Shown: positions 12,501-27,500 of the stretch, one piece after another
Numbering within the stretch: position 1 is the stretch's first letter
How the letters are laid out: the number at the start of each line of letters is the position of its first letter
Source: Sinotaia quadrata
Lineage: Eukaryota > Mollusca > Gastropoda > Architaenioglossa > Viviparidae
Assembly (NCBI GenBank): GCA_028829895.1
Contig: CM054179.1
Coordinates: forward strand, 111,944,221 to 112,008,220
Reading direction: 5' to 3'
DNA: 64,000 nucleotides
Translations under genes and position numbers: made by a program
Notes under the pieces: generated by a model
Databases searched by the model: none
Seen by the model: the letters and a program-made list of their open reading frames with translations, nothing else
Told to the model about the DNA's origin: nothing

Positions 12501-15500
12501 TTTAGTATTTAAGAAATTAATTTTTAAACTCGCATAATAAAGATTTTTTTCCATTTAGTTGAGCATAATGAGAGAACATCTTTTAATCAGCAAATTGCCT
12601 TATTCCCCTGTCATTTACTCATTGTCAGTATTTCCAGTTTAAAGTCTTTAACTCTTAGTTTACATAGAGTAAAATTTAATTGGTCCTTTAATTATGATAT
12701 CATTTTTGAAATGTTTTTAGATCACAGACTCCAAGGAAAATATGATAACAGTTGGAATATTATGTATGTATGGACAAAATTGCTGAATTATGAATATCAT
12801 CATAATTAGTTCCAAGCTTATGTCTATGCTTTGTAAACAAATACCAGAAATATTTATATAATGAAAATTCTACCAGTTGTGCCAGTTTCAGATCTGCTTT
12901 TTTGCATCATTTTGGTAGTCAGGTAGTCAGGTAGTCACTGGTGAAGCAACATTGTTAACTATTTCTTGATCACTTTTTGCTTCAGTCATTGTTGTGTTGT
13001 GTGTCATGGTGCACTTGTGTGTAAGTATATATAACAAACAGTTGACATTTCCATAGCCTAATTAATTGCTGCTATTTTGTCCATGGCACTCCCTTCTGTT
13101 GTAGCAATTTGGTGTCTGCCACTTATTTGCATCAAAATGTATGCTTGCTAGGCTTATACACAAACATATAGGACATCAAAATGTATACTTTCTAGGCTTA
13201 CACACAAACACATAGGGCATCAAAATGTATGCTTGCTAGGCTTATACACAAACACATAGGGCATCAAAATGTATGCTTGCTAGGCTTACACACAAACACA
13301 TAGGGCATCAAAATGTATGCTTGCTAATGCTAGGCATACACACAAACACATAGGGCATGTTAATGCAAACATAATAACAAATAAGGAAGTTTACATCTTA
13401 GCAGAGTCTAGAATTATGGATTGAATTATAACTCTAAATTTGTGGTTTTTATTTTGGATGCAAAGCACACACTCATTATTGGTATTGAATATTCTGATTT
13501 TGTTGTAATTACAAAAAATCAGGATAATCTTTTAATAAAAATTAATATATCAGAAGTAATGAAAAATAGATTGACATTCAAATAGTTGAAATATTTGACA
13601 ATATGCCAATGAGTCATGTCATCTTCAGTTTAGAAAAAGGACACATTATATGTATTAAGTTTCATTTGCAACAAAGTATTTTATTGTCATTGATTTATTT
13701 AAATTATATTTATTTTATAATAAAACATATTTTTCATGAAGAGAACATGTCATGTACAAAATATTTATAAGTTCATTCTCTCTCTCAGTCAATCAGTTAA
13801 CTCACCATAAGCTAACAATCACCTTTCATGACTGGACTTGAGATCAAAGTGATTAGAATATAGAACTTTCTTAAACAGATAAGCCTTTGGTCTCTATCCA
13901 TTGGCTAGTTCATTATTTGTAAACCTAAAATTATTGAATAACAAAAATTACTCTCCCATTCAGGACTGGTTTGGATTACATCATCAAGTTCTAGTATATT
14001 GTTTTACCTGAGTTGTTAATGTTATATTAACTCTGGTGTAGTACTTACAGAAATATCATCATGCACAGTACCTGAAAGTCATGTCACATTGACATTTAAT
14101 GAACTATATAATAATTACGTTTTAAAATAGGGACAAGCAAATTTACTCTGCCACAGGGAGATTTGTGGCAAAAAAATTACAGTTGGTAACTCTAAATAAG
14201 AATTGCCATGAATGATCATTAGAATTTATTTTATATTTTAAACAGCTCCTATTCACATGCACCCTACGCCAGCTGCCCCAGAGAGTAGTGAGGACACTGA
14301 GGAGGACAGTGATGAGGAGGATGGTGACTCAGACAGTGATAGTGTCTGGAATAGTGTTGATAAAGATGTTGTTGATGACGATGATGATGAAGATGATGGA
14401 AAGCAAAATCTGTATGAGTTGTATCTGAAAGGAGAGCCAATGCCCAAACGCTACACCAACGAGCACCAGAAATTTGTTGCTGCACGCCAGCACATGCATA
14501 AACTCCAGGAGGCCAAGAACACACAGGTAATATTGAGTTTGACTAATATTAGTAATAGTTTATTTGACTGCATTGAAGCCTTTGCATGACCTTGTTCAGG
14601 CAGAGAAGAAATAAATTAATCAATCTGTAAATTGTCTTATCCTTTAAATTCATACACACATCATTTGAATTTTTCAGCATTTTTGTTGAATTCCCAGGCG
14701 CAGATCAATTTTTGTGGATTCCCAAACATTCAATATCATTTCAAGTTCGATAATGATGGCAGCCTGGTATTAAAATGATTTGTTTTACAACACTCTGAAT
14801 GATGTTGCTGCTGTTTGTTTAGTACATGTAGCAATCGGTATAATTTTCTTTCCATTTTATTTTAAATTATTGGACAAATAGAAGAGTTGCAGTTCACTAA
14901 AATATTTCTTATAAACTGTTAAAATTTTACAAGGAAACTTTATTGGGGAACCTTGTAGTTGCAATAATAAGTGTCATGATTAATTTTCTTCTCGCAAGGA
15001 TTGGATCTTGTCTTATACATTTATAAAAACAAGGGTTTAAAAAGAAAATAATTACTGAAGATATGGTAGATGTTCAAAAGTCTAACTTGCAATACAAATT
15101 TGATATTAATACTAAATGGATGTGTGCAATACCCACATTCAATATATGTATGGGCAAAACCAAGCCCTTGCTTGCTTGTCTAAATTGTACTGGGGTTGTT
15201 TACTGTAAATTGAATTAGGTACCTGCAGTCATGGTTATTTGTATACTTTTGGGGGGTGTACTTTTTCTATATGAATATGGCAGTTACTTAGAGCCTTAAA
15301 CAAGCCCCTTTCCCAAAGAAAGGAGGGAAGAATTTATGCTTCAAATATATTTCATAGCAAAATGTATACACTAAGTTAGTAAGTGCATAATTATAAAAGT
15401 TAAGTTATGCCATAAAGAGGGACATGTTTTCAGCACAAATCTGTTGATATTAAAATGTCTAAGTATACATATTATATCTTCATGAAATAAAATAAAAGGC

Positions 15501-18500
15501 ACCATGAATTGCTTTAGAATTAGATTAGTACCCATGTAGCAATTTCAAGCCTGATTAATATTATGTAGTGAAAGTAATGTAGATGGAAAAAATCATCACA
15601 GTTGAACTATGCCATAAGCCTGACAGGAGGCTGATTATTGAGCACTAAAAATGTGCAGTTCTTTTTAGTTTTAAATCAGCTTTGTGGATATTATTTAATT
15701 TTGTATTTATCTAATAATAATAATGTTATTCTATATTGGGATTACATAGTTTTAGCCATGGTTGTGGAGTTGGCCCAAAAAATGATTACTTCTATTCCTA
15801 AAATTGTAGAAGTCCGACTCTGATTCCAGCTGTAGTTTCTACATTCAGCATACACAATAAACTTGTATGGAGCTGTAATTTCTACTAATAACATACATTT
15901 ATATACTTGTATGGAGCTGTAATTTCTACTAATAGCATACATTTATATACTTGTATGGAGCTGTATATATAGTATGGGATATATGTAAATAAATGAAAAA
16001 GTGGCTGTCATAGATTTCATTTTGAAGCTATTTTTCAATCTTACAATAATTTTTTTAAAAATCAAACTATATTTAAACTATATGAAAATGATTATCAGCA
16101 TTGAATTGGTTCTTTAAAAAGAGATTGTTTCTAATAGGTCCAGCTTCATTAATACTCTCAGGATTTGATGATTCTGAGGGCATAAAACCATTGTCCCTCA
16201 GTCACTGTCAGTGATAATGCTGTGATAGTCACAGGATATTGTATTTATAGTGCTCAATTCAGAAGTTCACTCAGATTTTTAAACCTTTAGTGCTTGGTAA
16301 AAATTTATTTTGAGTATAATCAGATATGATTATATCTGATGATATATTGAATATTTCTCTGGAATTTTCCAAATTTTTAAGTGCCAATGTTTGGACCAAT
16401 CCTGTATCAGTGTATGTTAAGATATTTTTTTAAAATCTTCATCTTCAAGATAAATGATTTTAGGTCACTATTTCAATAACTTCACAAAGTACTTTTTACT
16501 TCTGTTGCTTAAATTGTTAAAATGTACTAAATTAATAATAAACAACTACCTGAAATGTTATTTCATTTTTTATAAAGTGCCCACCCCACCCCCTCCCAAA
16601 AGGGGGTTCAAATGTGGATCCACCTTAGCCATAAAATTAGCCTTGAAATTTGGAGTTGGAGTTGGGACAGTTTTACCAACTCCAACTTTACTAAAAGTCA
16701 GCTGACTCCATGACTTTGATTCCACTGCCTTAGTTCTATCTGTTAAATTTGTTTTAGTATGCATTTTCAATACTGAAATGAATTATTACATATTTTAAAT
16801 ATATTTTAAATAATTTTAGTAACACGATAAGAAACTGGTTTGAAGATTTTAGTTTTGCCTGTTATATAGTGCGCTTACTATATTAATGTTGAATTTATCT
16901 ACTTATTTCAAGAACTACATGCAGTAAGAAAAATTATGTAAATAAATTACAAATCAATTGGTTTTATTATCATCTTATTTATTTTGTTTTTAAATATTAT
17001 TATTCTGGTTGTGATGATTTATCTGTAGCAAGTATCCTTGTAAAATTAAAGCTTGCTCTATATTACTCTAAAAAATTAGAAGTGGGCTTCCCAGCTTTGA
17101 CAAGAGTAAAAGGGAAAAAGTTCACTGAACATTTTATGGCTAATTCTCTCCGTGCAATTTGAAGCCCTGCTCCTCCTCTGTCTACATTTATAAGAATTCA
17201 GTTTTCTTCTTATGCTGCTTTAAAGACAACTCCCATATCTACACACATCAAAATTAAAGTAGAGTGGCATAGAACAAGATACTGAGAGTTGAGTGTTTTA
17301 TGTAGCCCCTTGCCTTTAGCAATCTCCCATCAGGGTAGTCTTATTACCAAACCTAGATATTTGCATTCTTATTTCTATCAGCGATAGCTAAAACAACCTA
17401 AAGAAATTGATGAGAGGAGCAGCTTGGGAACCATAAGCTTGGAATTTTTTTTTTTTAGTTTTGAAAAGTATGTCCTAATTGAAAGAGAATAATTCTTCCC
17501 CTCTTCCTGTTTGGTGATATGATATTTATGTATGATAGGCTCTTTTTACCACAAAGACTCTTGTCAGAAATTTGTATACATTTTTTTACCATCTACAAGT
17601 TTGATTACAAAATAACTTGTTTTAACGCAAGAAATTTTCTTGTGGTATATTCTACTTTCTAGTTTTTTAGTAGGTGGTCTGTTAGTTTTAAGGATTAGAG
17701 ACTTAACCACACAATTAAATTTGAACATTGTTTTGTTTTGTAGTGTGAACATGTAAGAGAACCTTATTAGTAGTAGTACAAAATTATTTATATAATTTGA
17801 GTTAGATATTGTTGGTACCTTATTCTTCCCATTGTTATGTAACTCCAACATTCATATTTATGTGTTTATAGCTGTAGGCCTGTGTGCCAGCATTAGGAGT
17901 TAGTAACATGAGTGACTCTAATCCATCTTTCCGTTTGACTTCTTTTACCTCTGTAATCTGTCAAATATAGTTTAAAGGATTTGAATTATAGGTTATTCTG
18001 ATGAGAGTTTATTTCAGTGATATGTTTATTTGACTTGATTCATTTATTAATTACAGAAAAAAATTTAATGTAGAAATTAAAAACTTTAAACTAAAATGAT
18101 ATTTATTTTGAAGATTAATCGATAAAACAGTTGTGATTATTGGTTATCTTAGCTGATGAAAGAGTGGACAGCTGCGCGTGACCATGTAAATGAAGTACGT
18201 AAAACAGATCCTAAAACTGCCGACAAACTTAGCGAGGAGATCAGACAGGTAAGTGTCGTTTGTCTTCATTGGCTTTAATTGTATTTGTGACAAGTGATGA
18301 CCAAGAGCTTAGTAGATATTATTTTTATGTATTATTATAGATATTATTAAGTTTTGCTGATTCATTCTTGTTTTAGTAGTTTTTTCTCTCCATATTTTGT
18401 TGAATTTTGTTGTGACTTCTTGCTTGAGTGTGTGCATGTTTGTGGATGTCGTTTATTTTATTTTTTTCATTATGTGAAAAATCACATTTGATGTTATTTC

Positions 18501-21500
18501 CTAACACTCATTTTCTTTCACTTATTGTTTATCATTATATACATGAATTGTTTTTTAAAATCATGATATAACAAATGTAATTTATGTCATCTAAAAATTG
18601 TTATTTGATTGAGAATAAAAAAAATCAAGCATTCATTTTATTGTATTTCAACTATTTATTATCAGTATTTTTATTTTCACCTACAAAAATGTATTCACCT
18701 TGATGAATATATTTATGTTTGAATATATCAGTAAAAATCTATATGTTAAATCACATCCCAAACATTGTTAAAGTTTACTTTAAATTAAAGTAAAAACATT
18801 AAGAAATCAATTGGTATCTATAGAGATAGTAAAAGATGTACTTTTGAATAAATATTATGGTGTTCATGTAAATCCAGGTTATTAAATTTTAAATGTGTAG
18901 ATGAAATGTGCCTAATAACCCTCTCAACACACCAAATGAGTGGAGCACTGTACATGTACTTACTGTCTCTTCCAGCTGTAGCCAACTGTTTATGCTAATT
19001 GTACTACATTGTTGAACCACATCAGTAGCTATACATATTGACCCACCAAAAGGAGAGAGTCTGTGTGGTATAAGTGCATATTTACTCCAGTATACAGAGC
19101 AGAAAAGCAAAACTTCTGTCCTTGATGATAAGGATGTCAGTGAAATCTTTATCTCCTGGTTCACTGACTGAAAATGAGCTTCATTTGTGCTGTTTTGTAT
19201 GAAATGCAAGTTGCTTGTTTAGACATGAATGAAAATCTCTTGAAAACATGGTTAAGAATATTCTGCACAATCACATAGTTTTAATTGAGAAAATCCATTC
19301 ACTCATAACTTTGCCACATCTAGTTTTGGACATCTTACAACAACATTAATTCCAAAATATATAAAATCCTAAATAGTGCTAATATATTTTAAAAAGCATT
19401 TTCTCACAGTTATTTTTTGTTCTCCATCTGTTTCTAGTAGTTATAGGAGAAAAGTCCAATATCAATAGATATTGCTTATATTTGAATAGTTGGGCCTACT
19501 TCATCAAATTTATTTTTTGTTTTGTTTTGTTTATATAGCGGTTCCAACGTTTGTACAATGCATATGAACAGGAAGACATTGCAGAAAAGCAACAGATTGT
19601 TGCACTTCATCAGCAGCACGTCCAGTCAGACCTCAACCAGCACAAGCGAGTTGCCATGGAGAAGTACATGAAAGCCCTGGAAAAGGGAGATGTGAGTGTT
19701 AAAATCCCAATTCTATTCTAGAGCAGTCTGTTTTATAAAAAAATGAAATCTCTCTTGTGACTTTTATGAAGAGGGTAGGGACATAGAATATGATGTATTC
19801 TTTGGTATTACTACATAGAATATGTATTGCTTGGTGTTACTACATGGAATATGAATTCTTTGGTACTAGGTAGAATATGATGTATTCCTTGGTATTATTT
19901 CATGGAATATGATGTGTTCCTTGGTGTTATTGTTGCTTAAATAAAATAATGTCTAATGTTCAAAGATACAACTTTTATGCAGCAAATTAGGTTTGTGGAA
20001 GTGTAAATGCTGGTTTCTTTGACTTACTTTATTTAAATATTTTTTTACCCTTGGTTAAATTAGATGTTTTAATTATTTGTGGCAGTTGTTGACCCATATG
20101 TCTATGGGTTGAGGTCCAAGGGAATAGTCATGTGAGTGTTATAATAACTGTTGGTAGAAAGGTAACCCATAGTTACCATCTTTTTGTCAGAAACAAAGTT
20201 CTCCTCTCTTTATGTCATATGTTTCTGGGCCCAGTTTTCTAGATATAAGCCAGACATGAACTCTAATTAAAAATATACAGACTGACAAATATTATTTATT
20301 GTTATTAACAGAGACCGCACATTAATAATAAATTATGTTTCACAGATTATTCTCTTACTGAACTGTATTTAAATACACTGTGTCGCAGACTTATTCAGAC
20401 TCCACAATATACTTATAGAGCTAATAATAATTATATTAATATGAAATTAATATACTAAAAATTAATGAAAGTTGTTAATAAAAGTCAATGATTGCACAAA
20501 ATATTCATACTTAAATGGAAATACAGAAATTTTTCTTTCTTTCTGATAATAAAGTGTAAAAATGTTTTGTGAATAATAATTAATCATTCATAGTTTATTG
20601 ACCAAATGGATATTTTACTTTTAATGTTTTTATAAATCAGTAATTAGTTTAGGAATGATATATTCTTTCACAAGTTAGGTGTTTCTGTGTTAGCTAGGTA
20701 GTGAAAAGGGGTAACCATAAAAGAGGTCTTACATGCTAAGCACTTACATCTTTAATGACATTTTGTTGATGCTGCTGGTGTTACAAGATGACTGGTGAAG
20801 ATGAATTGTGACATCATGTCTATCAAGCTGATCAGGGGGCTGGTTGGTTTCATGTTTGTATTATAGTAAACAGGACCCTTGAAAGAACTAAAAATTTCAG
20901 AACTGTTTTTCAAATGTTTACATTTTTAGCATCTAGAGTTATCTTTTCTTGTTTAAATTATCAATATTTTACAATTTTTTCCTAAATAATAAATTGTCAT
21001 CCGTAACTGAAATATAAATTAGTAAATAAATCAATATGTATAAATACGATCTGTGTCCTTAAAACTAAATATTTCAAGAAAATAGAATATTTCCAACTCT
21101 TCACGAAAGAGTCACTCCAAGACTGGCCTATATTAGAGAGTGTTAGCTCAGAAACTGTCAATAATTTTAGTTTTTAAAAAAATTTTGCTCACAGAAAAAT
21201 TAAGTAGGTAGAAATAAATATTAATAAATGTTTACAAATAGATTTTACCGATAAGTGGTTTCAATTGACCTTATAAGGCAGAATAATCAGTGTTAGCATC
21301 GGTACATCATGTCTCAGAAATGTAGGCCATGACTGACATGAACTGAGGACGATGCCACAGAGTTTTCAGTTTAGCAAGCTGCATGGACTAATAACCCTGT
21401 ATTATGTCATGTTTTGGGAAAGATATTGAACCGCTGAATAAAATGACTTCTTCTCTATGATTTTGTGGACAATATTTCACTCACAAAAAAAATTGTCTCA

Positions 21501-24500
21501 AACTTTTCACTTAACATTTTTTGGCCTTATTCTTAACATGCAAATATGAAAAAATATGAATGTGTAGAGTTATCTCTCCTCCTTTTAATGGACCATTCAA
21601 AATTTAGGTTACTTATCCATTAAGGTCGTGCAAAATTCTTTAATAATATTGACCAATGCTCCCAGTTAGAAATTTTTTACATAACCCGAAGGTACTTTCA
21701 TCAAAGTTTATGGATACAGTAATAAAGTTTTAAAAAAATGCAATAACATACTTTAAAAGATGAAACATAGCTCTTTACTTTTATACAAAAAATCTTTAGT
21801 TCAGGTTCAATGTGAAGAAAACTGCTGAGATAAAGTTTAGTAAATTTGTGTGCAAAAGTGCATTTGTCACCTATAAAACAGCGATGTTGGGACTACCTAA
21901 TATAAGTGAAGTAGGTGCTCACTTTTTCCTAGACACAGTGGTGCCAAACTTGAAAATTTGTCATTACTCATGATTACTGTATAGTAGTTCCATTGCTAAA
22001 AAGAATGCACACAGAGTATGGAATCTTCTGGCATGTTAGAAAATAGTTTACTAATCCAGCCCACCCCGCTTTTTTTTTCACTTCAACATATTATCAGATC
22101 ATAAATTTTGAAAACTTATTAAATTCTAAAATCTAGAGGTCAACATATTTGGATACACACTGTATTATAATTGTAAACACTTCAGTGAAAGGAATTATTT
22201 ATCTCATATTTTTTTATTTATTTTTTTAATGAACATAGCAATGTTCTTGAGGAAAATTTGAATTTTGATATTACAGTTTTCTCTAAGAATGTATTATCCA
22301 TTGTATAGAGTGGAATATTGCTGTAAATTCTTGCTCGTTTTCTTGTAACCTTTGTTGTAACCTTTTCAATGGTTTTTTTTGTGTGGAAAACTTAGTGGAG
22401 AAATTTGGCAGATCTTACAGTAAGCAAACATTTAGCAAGATTATATAAGTGAAGTCTCTTATTTTTATAAAACTCAAACAGGTGGTGCGAATTAGCAAAA
22501 GCTTGCGCCAGTACATCAAGGCAGAGGAAAAGGACATACTGCACACATATAACCATTACAATCATGTCAAGCAGACCAATGCTCCTGAAGCTATACGCAT
22601 CCATCCACATGTCATCCAGCATCTGAAACTTTGTCAGCAACGCATGGAACAGGCTCTGGATATGCTCCACCACTATCCACAGATTGATAGCAAAGTTCGC
22701 CCAGAAATTGGTAAGTCATCACTATTCACAGATTAATAGCAAAGTTTGCCCAGAAATTGGTTGTCATCACTGTCCATAGATTGATAGCAAAGTTCACCCA
22801 GAAATTGGTTAAGTCATCACTGTCCATAGATTGATAGCAAAGTTCGCCCAGAAATTATTGTTAAGTCACTGCTTGATAGGAAAGTTTATGCAGATTTTGA
22901 TTTGATTTAATTGCAAACTTTGTCCAAAGATCAATAAATCTCAACTTCTCACATTTTGATAGCACACTTTGTCCAAAGATCAGTAAATCCAATTTGATAG
23001 TAATTTTCAGCCAAAGATTGGTAAATTCTGCTTTCTACACAATTTTCATATTTATGAATATTATGCAGATAAGTCATGGATATTTTGGTGCATTGATTAT
23101 GAGACTTGCTTTTATTAAATTTGGTTTAATGTTTTCATTTTTATAATCTTGTTAAGTTTGTAATGAAATTATACAAAGTAGCATTTAATTGTTTCAGATG
23201 AATTTATGAAAGGCTTTGAGGATACTGCATCCCGCATCCGCACCATTGTACTTCCTGACCCCACCACATCCAACAACATTCAAACAGACTCAACAGAGTC
23301 AAGCGGTAAGTTCTTTTCAATATTGTTTGGTATGTTACCTGATTAATTAGCTTGCCCACTGTCATATTTTTTTATTGTTGTTTTCATACTTTTAAGAAAC
23401 GTTTTACCAGATATATAAATTTAAAACTAAGATGTAATGTTGTCACTCTTGTGAGGAGTGCCTAACTGGTCGTGTACATTTAGTTCCAAAAAATTTTATT
23501 CTTATTGGCTTACACTTTTATAAGTCAGTTTACAATTAATAGGTAGTCCCACTCATTTTTTTCTAATTGATATTTTACAAATGTTTTATGCTCAAAATGT
23601 GTGTTCTGATGAAATAAGGTTGTACAGAAAAAATTATGATAATAGCTATAATACTTTTTGAGATATTGTCAATTTAGTGTCGTAATTTGTGATCAACATT
23701 TTTTAGACGTAATGAATGTGCAGTTTGTCAAGTTCAGTACAAGTAAAATATAAACCACACTGATCAACAGTCCAACATTTTAAATTAACATAATCACAGA
23801 CAACAAGAAAAAACAGACATAATGCAGAATTGAAATTTAAGTTTCTTATAAATTATGACGGAAAACGTGCTTTTGTTTCATAAAATTGCTTACAAAATGC
23901 AACAAACTGGAATATTCATGGCATCATAGCATAATCAACTGATGAACAAAGTATATCCAGAATGCATATTATTAAATCATTTGCTATGTAGTTAATGCCT
24001 ATTTTTTTCCAAAAGCATAGCAATAACAGTGAAGAAATTATTTGATGCTGAAAATGGCCATTTCAACTAATTTTAACCAAAAAAGAGCAGTAACCAAGTG
24101 TTATAGGGAAAACGTAAAAAAGCAAATTGTCATATCTCTAAAACTATACAACATACAGAGCTGGTTCACATATCAAAATGATCAGTAAGTTGTGCTCTAT
24201 CTAAATATATAAAGTTAAGTTATGTTTAATCATTTATTTAATTTACATTTTTAGTTTTTTTTTATAAAATTCCTATTTACGAAGAAAATGAAAATGGATA
24301 AATTGTCATATCTCTGAAACTATACATAACACAGTTATGGTTCACCTATTAAAATGACCAGCAAGATGTTATAAATGTAACTAAACAAAAGATTTGTTCA
24401 GCATTTTATTTGTTTTAATATTTTATAATACAAAATTTAATATTTAAAATCTTAAAAACCATATTAAAACTGCTTGATTGGTATAAAAGCACTCTATATC

Positions 24501-27500
24501 TCTATATGTATCAAAGATACATAAAGATGTTGAACCCATGCCATTGCTAATTATATCACTACACACACACACACACACACTAAAAAATCCAAATCATATC
24601 GTTTTATTCTGAAGGTTTGACAAGGTCTTAAATCACTGAAACTTGTGAAAGTGTGCATGAAAAATTTATTCTTAAATTAAAACAGTGCTCTGCACACATG
24701 TACATTATTTAAAGAAATATTAACATATTTATATAATTATAATGTAGGTTATGAATAAAAGATCATTTCATTTTTGTTTTATTTATTTCAAATAATGAAT
24801 ATGCACAATAACACACAGTGACACACATACATCCATTATCATAACAAACAGCAACATCTTAGTTTGTAAATCCACCATCTTCTTTCAGTCTCTTTGGTGG
24901 TTGGCTACTTGGAAAGTTATCTACATTAGTTGTTCTTGCCACTTCAGTTTCATCTAAGCTACTACCTGCATTTACAACAGCTCAGCATGTGCACAATCAG
25001 ATACTGGAGTGCCTTCTAGCAAATATTTGCATAAATTATTTTATCAACAAGGGTGTTGATGTCTTTACCTTTTATTTTTATATTCAGACTTTTAGCACCC
25101 AAATCAACCTTGTACCTATGATTACTATGGAGTACTACTAGTGCTAGCTTTATTTAAAAGTCTGAAGCTCTTTGCAAACACTTTCATTCATAGACAAAGC
25201 AAGAATAATTTGACTATCTGGTTTTAAATGAAAAGTTTAAAGAACAGTGCACTGCTTTTTTTTTTTAGTGATTCTGTATTTTATGTTTTGGCATTTTTGA
25301 GAGATGGGCAAAACTGAACAAGCCACTCATTCAGACAGCAATCTTTCAAACTTAATTTCTTGGCAAAACTTTGAAGTAGTAAAATCAGATTATCAGAAAC
25401 TTCATTAACAGCTGTTAATGAATAACATACTTCAACAGCATCTCCTGACTAATACCATACTTTTCACAAAAAGTCCCATCACTAAGTTGTAATGCTTTGG
25501 AAAGACAGTTTCCCAGTTGTTACAAGGGGTGTTCTTAAGTTCAGTCATAACCCTGAAGATAAGTTAGTGTACTGCTCATCAGCTAAAAAAAATATTCCAC
25601 AAATGTTCAACCCTTAAAATTTTCTTTATGCAAACAAGTATGCTGTAAGTAGGATAACTATTAGCTGCATACTTTTAATAACTTGCTTTTGATGTAAAGA
25701 AAAAAGTATACATTGCTTATCAGCTAAAAGAGTGAAAGGACCAAACAATATTTAAATATTACTCTTTAAAATAAAGTAAAACATGAAGAAATATTAAGTT
25801 AGCTATAGTATAAGATTAAGAACAAATGTACAGCAGCCTGCTGTCTTAAAATAAAGTAAAACATGAAGAAATATTAAGTTAGCTATAAGATTAAGAACAA
25901 ATGTACAGCAGCCTGCTGTCTTTATTATTAAAAAACGAAACAATAACCTTTTAAGTTAGTTATTTCTCCATTTATGTAGAAGTGTAAAGAAATTAAAAGT
26001 CAGGGGAGGGGGGGACCCCCCAAAAAAAAGAGATTTTTTACACTTTAAAACGATGTTCAAATAAGAAACAAAATGGGAAAAGAATTTTTTTAAATATAAG
26101 CAAAAACGAAATAATAAACTAAATATTAAGTTTGTGTTACAGTACACAGAACGCTTGAAAGAACTGAAATATTTCAGAGCGATGTTTTTCTACAATTTTA
26201 ACATCTAGAGTTATCTTTTCTTTTGAAATTAACGATGATTTAAAACTATTTTTTCTACATAATAAAATTGTCACCCATAACTAAAATTAAATGAGCAAAT
26301 AAAACAATATTCACAAATATGATCTGCGTCTTTAAAACGAAATATTTCAAAGAAAATAGTATATTTTCACATATTTGCAAGTCACTCCGAGATCGGCCTA
26401 TATTTGAACGAGTTAATTCGGAAACTGTCAATAATTCTACTTCAGTACTTGAAAAATAATAATAACATGCTTACAAAAAAATGAAAATAAACTTTAATAA
26501 ACGCTCACAAATATATCTGACCAATAAATGGTTTCAACTGATCGTATAGGGCAGAATAATCAGCGTTAGCGTCGGTACACCGTGTCTCAGAAATGAAAGC
26601 CTTGACTGTGGCATGAATTGAGAAAGACGCTACGGGGTTTTGAATTCAGCAAGAACCGCATGGACTAATAATCCCGTATTGTATCATGTTTTTAGAAAGA
26701 GGTTGAAATGCTGCATAAAATGATATGTTTTCCTAGTTTTTGTGAAAAATATTTGATCCCCAAAATTTGTCTCAAATTTTTAACTTAAATTTTTTTTGGT
26801 GTTATTCTTAACATACGATATGGAAAAAAATATGAGTGTATAGAGTTATCTCTCTTCTTTTTAATGGACCGATCAGAATTTCGCCAACCTATCAATGCGG
26901 TTCCATCCAAAAAGTTAAAATATGGTACTGAAAAACGCGAATTTTACTTTTTCGGCCGTGAGGCGCCCGATGAGAAATTTTCGACGTAACCCTAAGGTAC
27001 TTTCGTCAAAGTTTATGGATACAATAATAAAGTTCAGATGAAAAGCAAGAATATGCTTTAAAAGATGAAAGATAGCTCTTTATTTTTTATATAAACATCG
27101 TTAGTCCAGGTTTAGTGTGAAGAAAACTGTTGTGAGTCAAAGTTCAGTGAATTTGCGTGCAAAAGAGCGTTTGACCCCAATAAAACAGCGGCAGTGGGAC
27201 TACCTACAATTAACGTTTATTTGAATTTAATATATAAATATTAAATCTAACAAATATATAATGCATATTTTGTCTCATTGTTTCTGTCTACACAGTTTGT
27301 ATAATTCATATCCGATTAATTTTTTTAGAATAGCCTTTTCCAATGTTATAATAATTAAAATATTCACTACATAAGCACCATAGAACACCTTGCTGTCTCA
27401 TAAATACCTCCATTTTCTTTAGGAGATGGCATTACATATAAAGCCAAATTGAGGCTGATTTTGAAGTAAATCAGAGCTTAGTACATTTTCAAATCACTGT

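Larger units (their letters stand above)
3250..14245 (+). other. Large APP intron (11 kb)
   Basis: Phase-1 intron. Holds the paired dispersed repeats (3745, 7385), the 1.26-kb inverted repeat, degenerate arrays (6200-6830, 12075, 13130), (CA)41, the hAT MITE and the repeat shared with ZDHHC. A GC-richer block at 11600-11810 is unexplained. No Kunitz exon was seen. Confidence 0.75.
14527..18152 (+). other. APP intron
   Basis: Phase-0 intron of 3.6 kb with the 15826-15966 array and the GGAGTTGG fragments. Otherwise A+T-rich with no gene. Confidence 0.75.
19692..22481 (+). other. APP intron
   Basis: Phase-0 intron of 2.8 kb. Holds the 19778-19932 array and the diverged transposon copy at 20850-21898. 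Confidence 0.75.

Noticed and set aside
12900..13360. CRISPR-like array of 44-bp repeats
   Set aside because: The repeats are directly contiguous with no unique spacers, and the genome is eukaryotic; it is a minisatellite.
3250..14245. Kunitz-type exon in the APP linker
   Set aside because: None of the expected Cys-spaced sequence was seen, and the flanking exons join directly in phase (A + CT gives Thr).
20696..20703. TAGGTAGT as the left end of the diverged transposon copy
   Set aside because: Only 8 of 14 terminal bases match and there is no matching target duplication with the right end at 21898.
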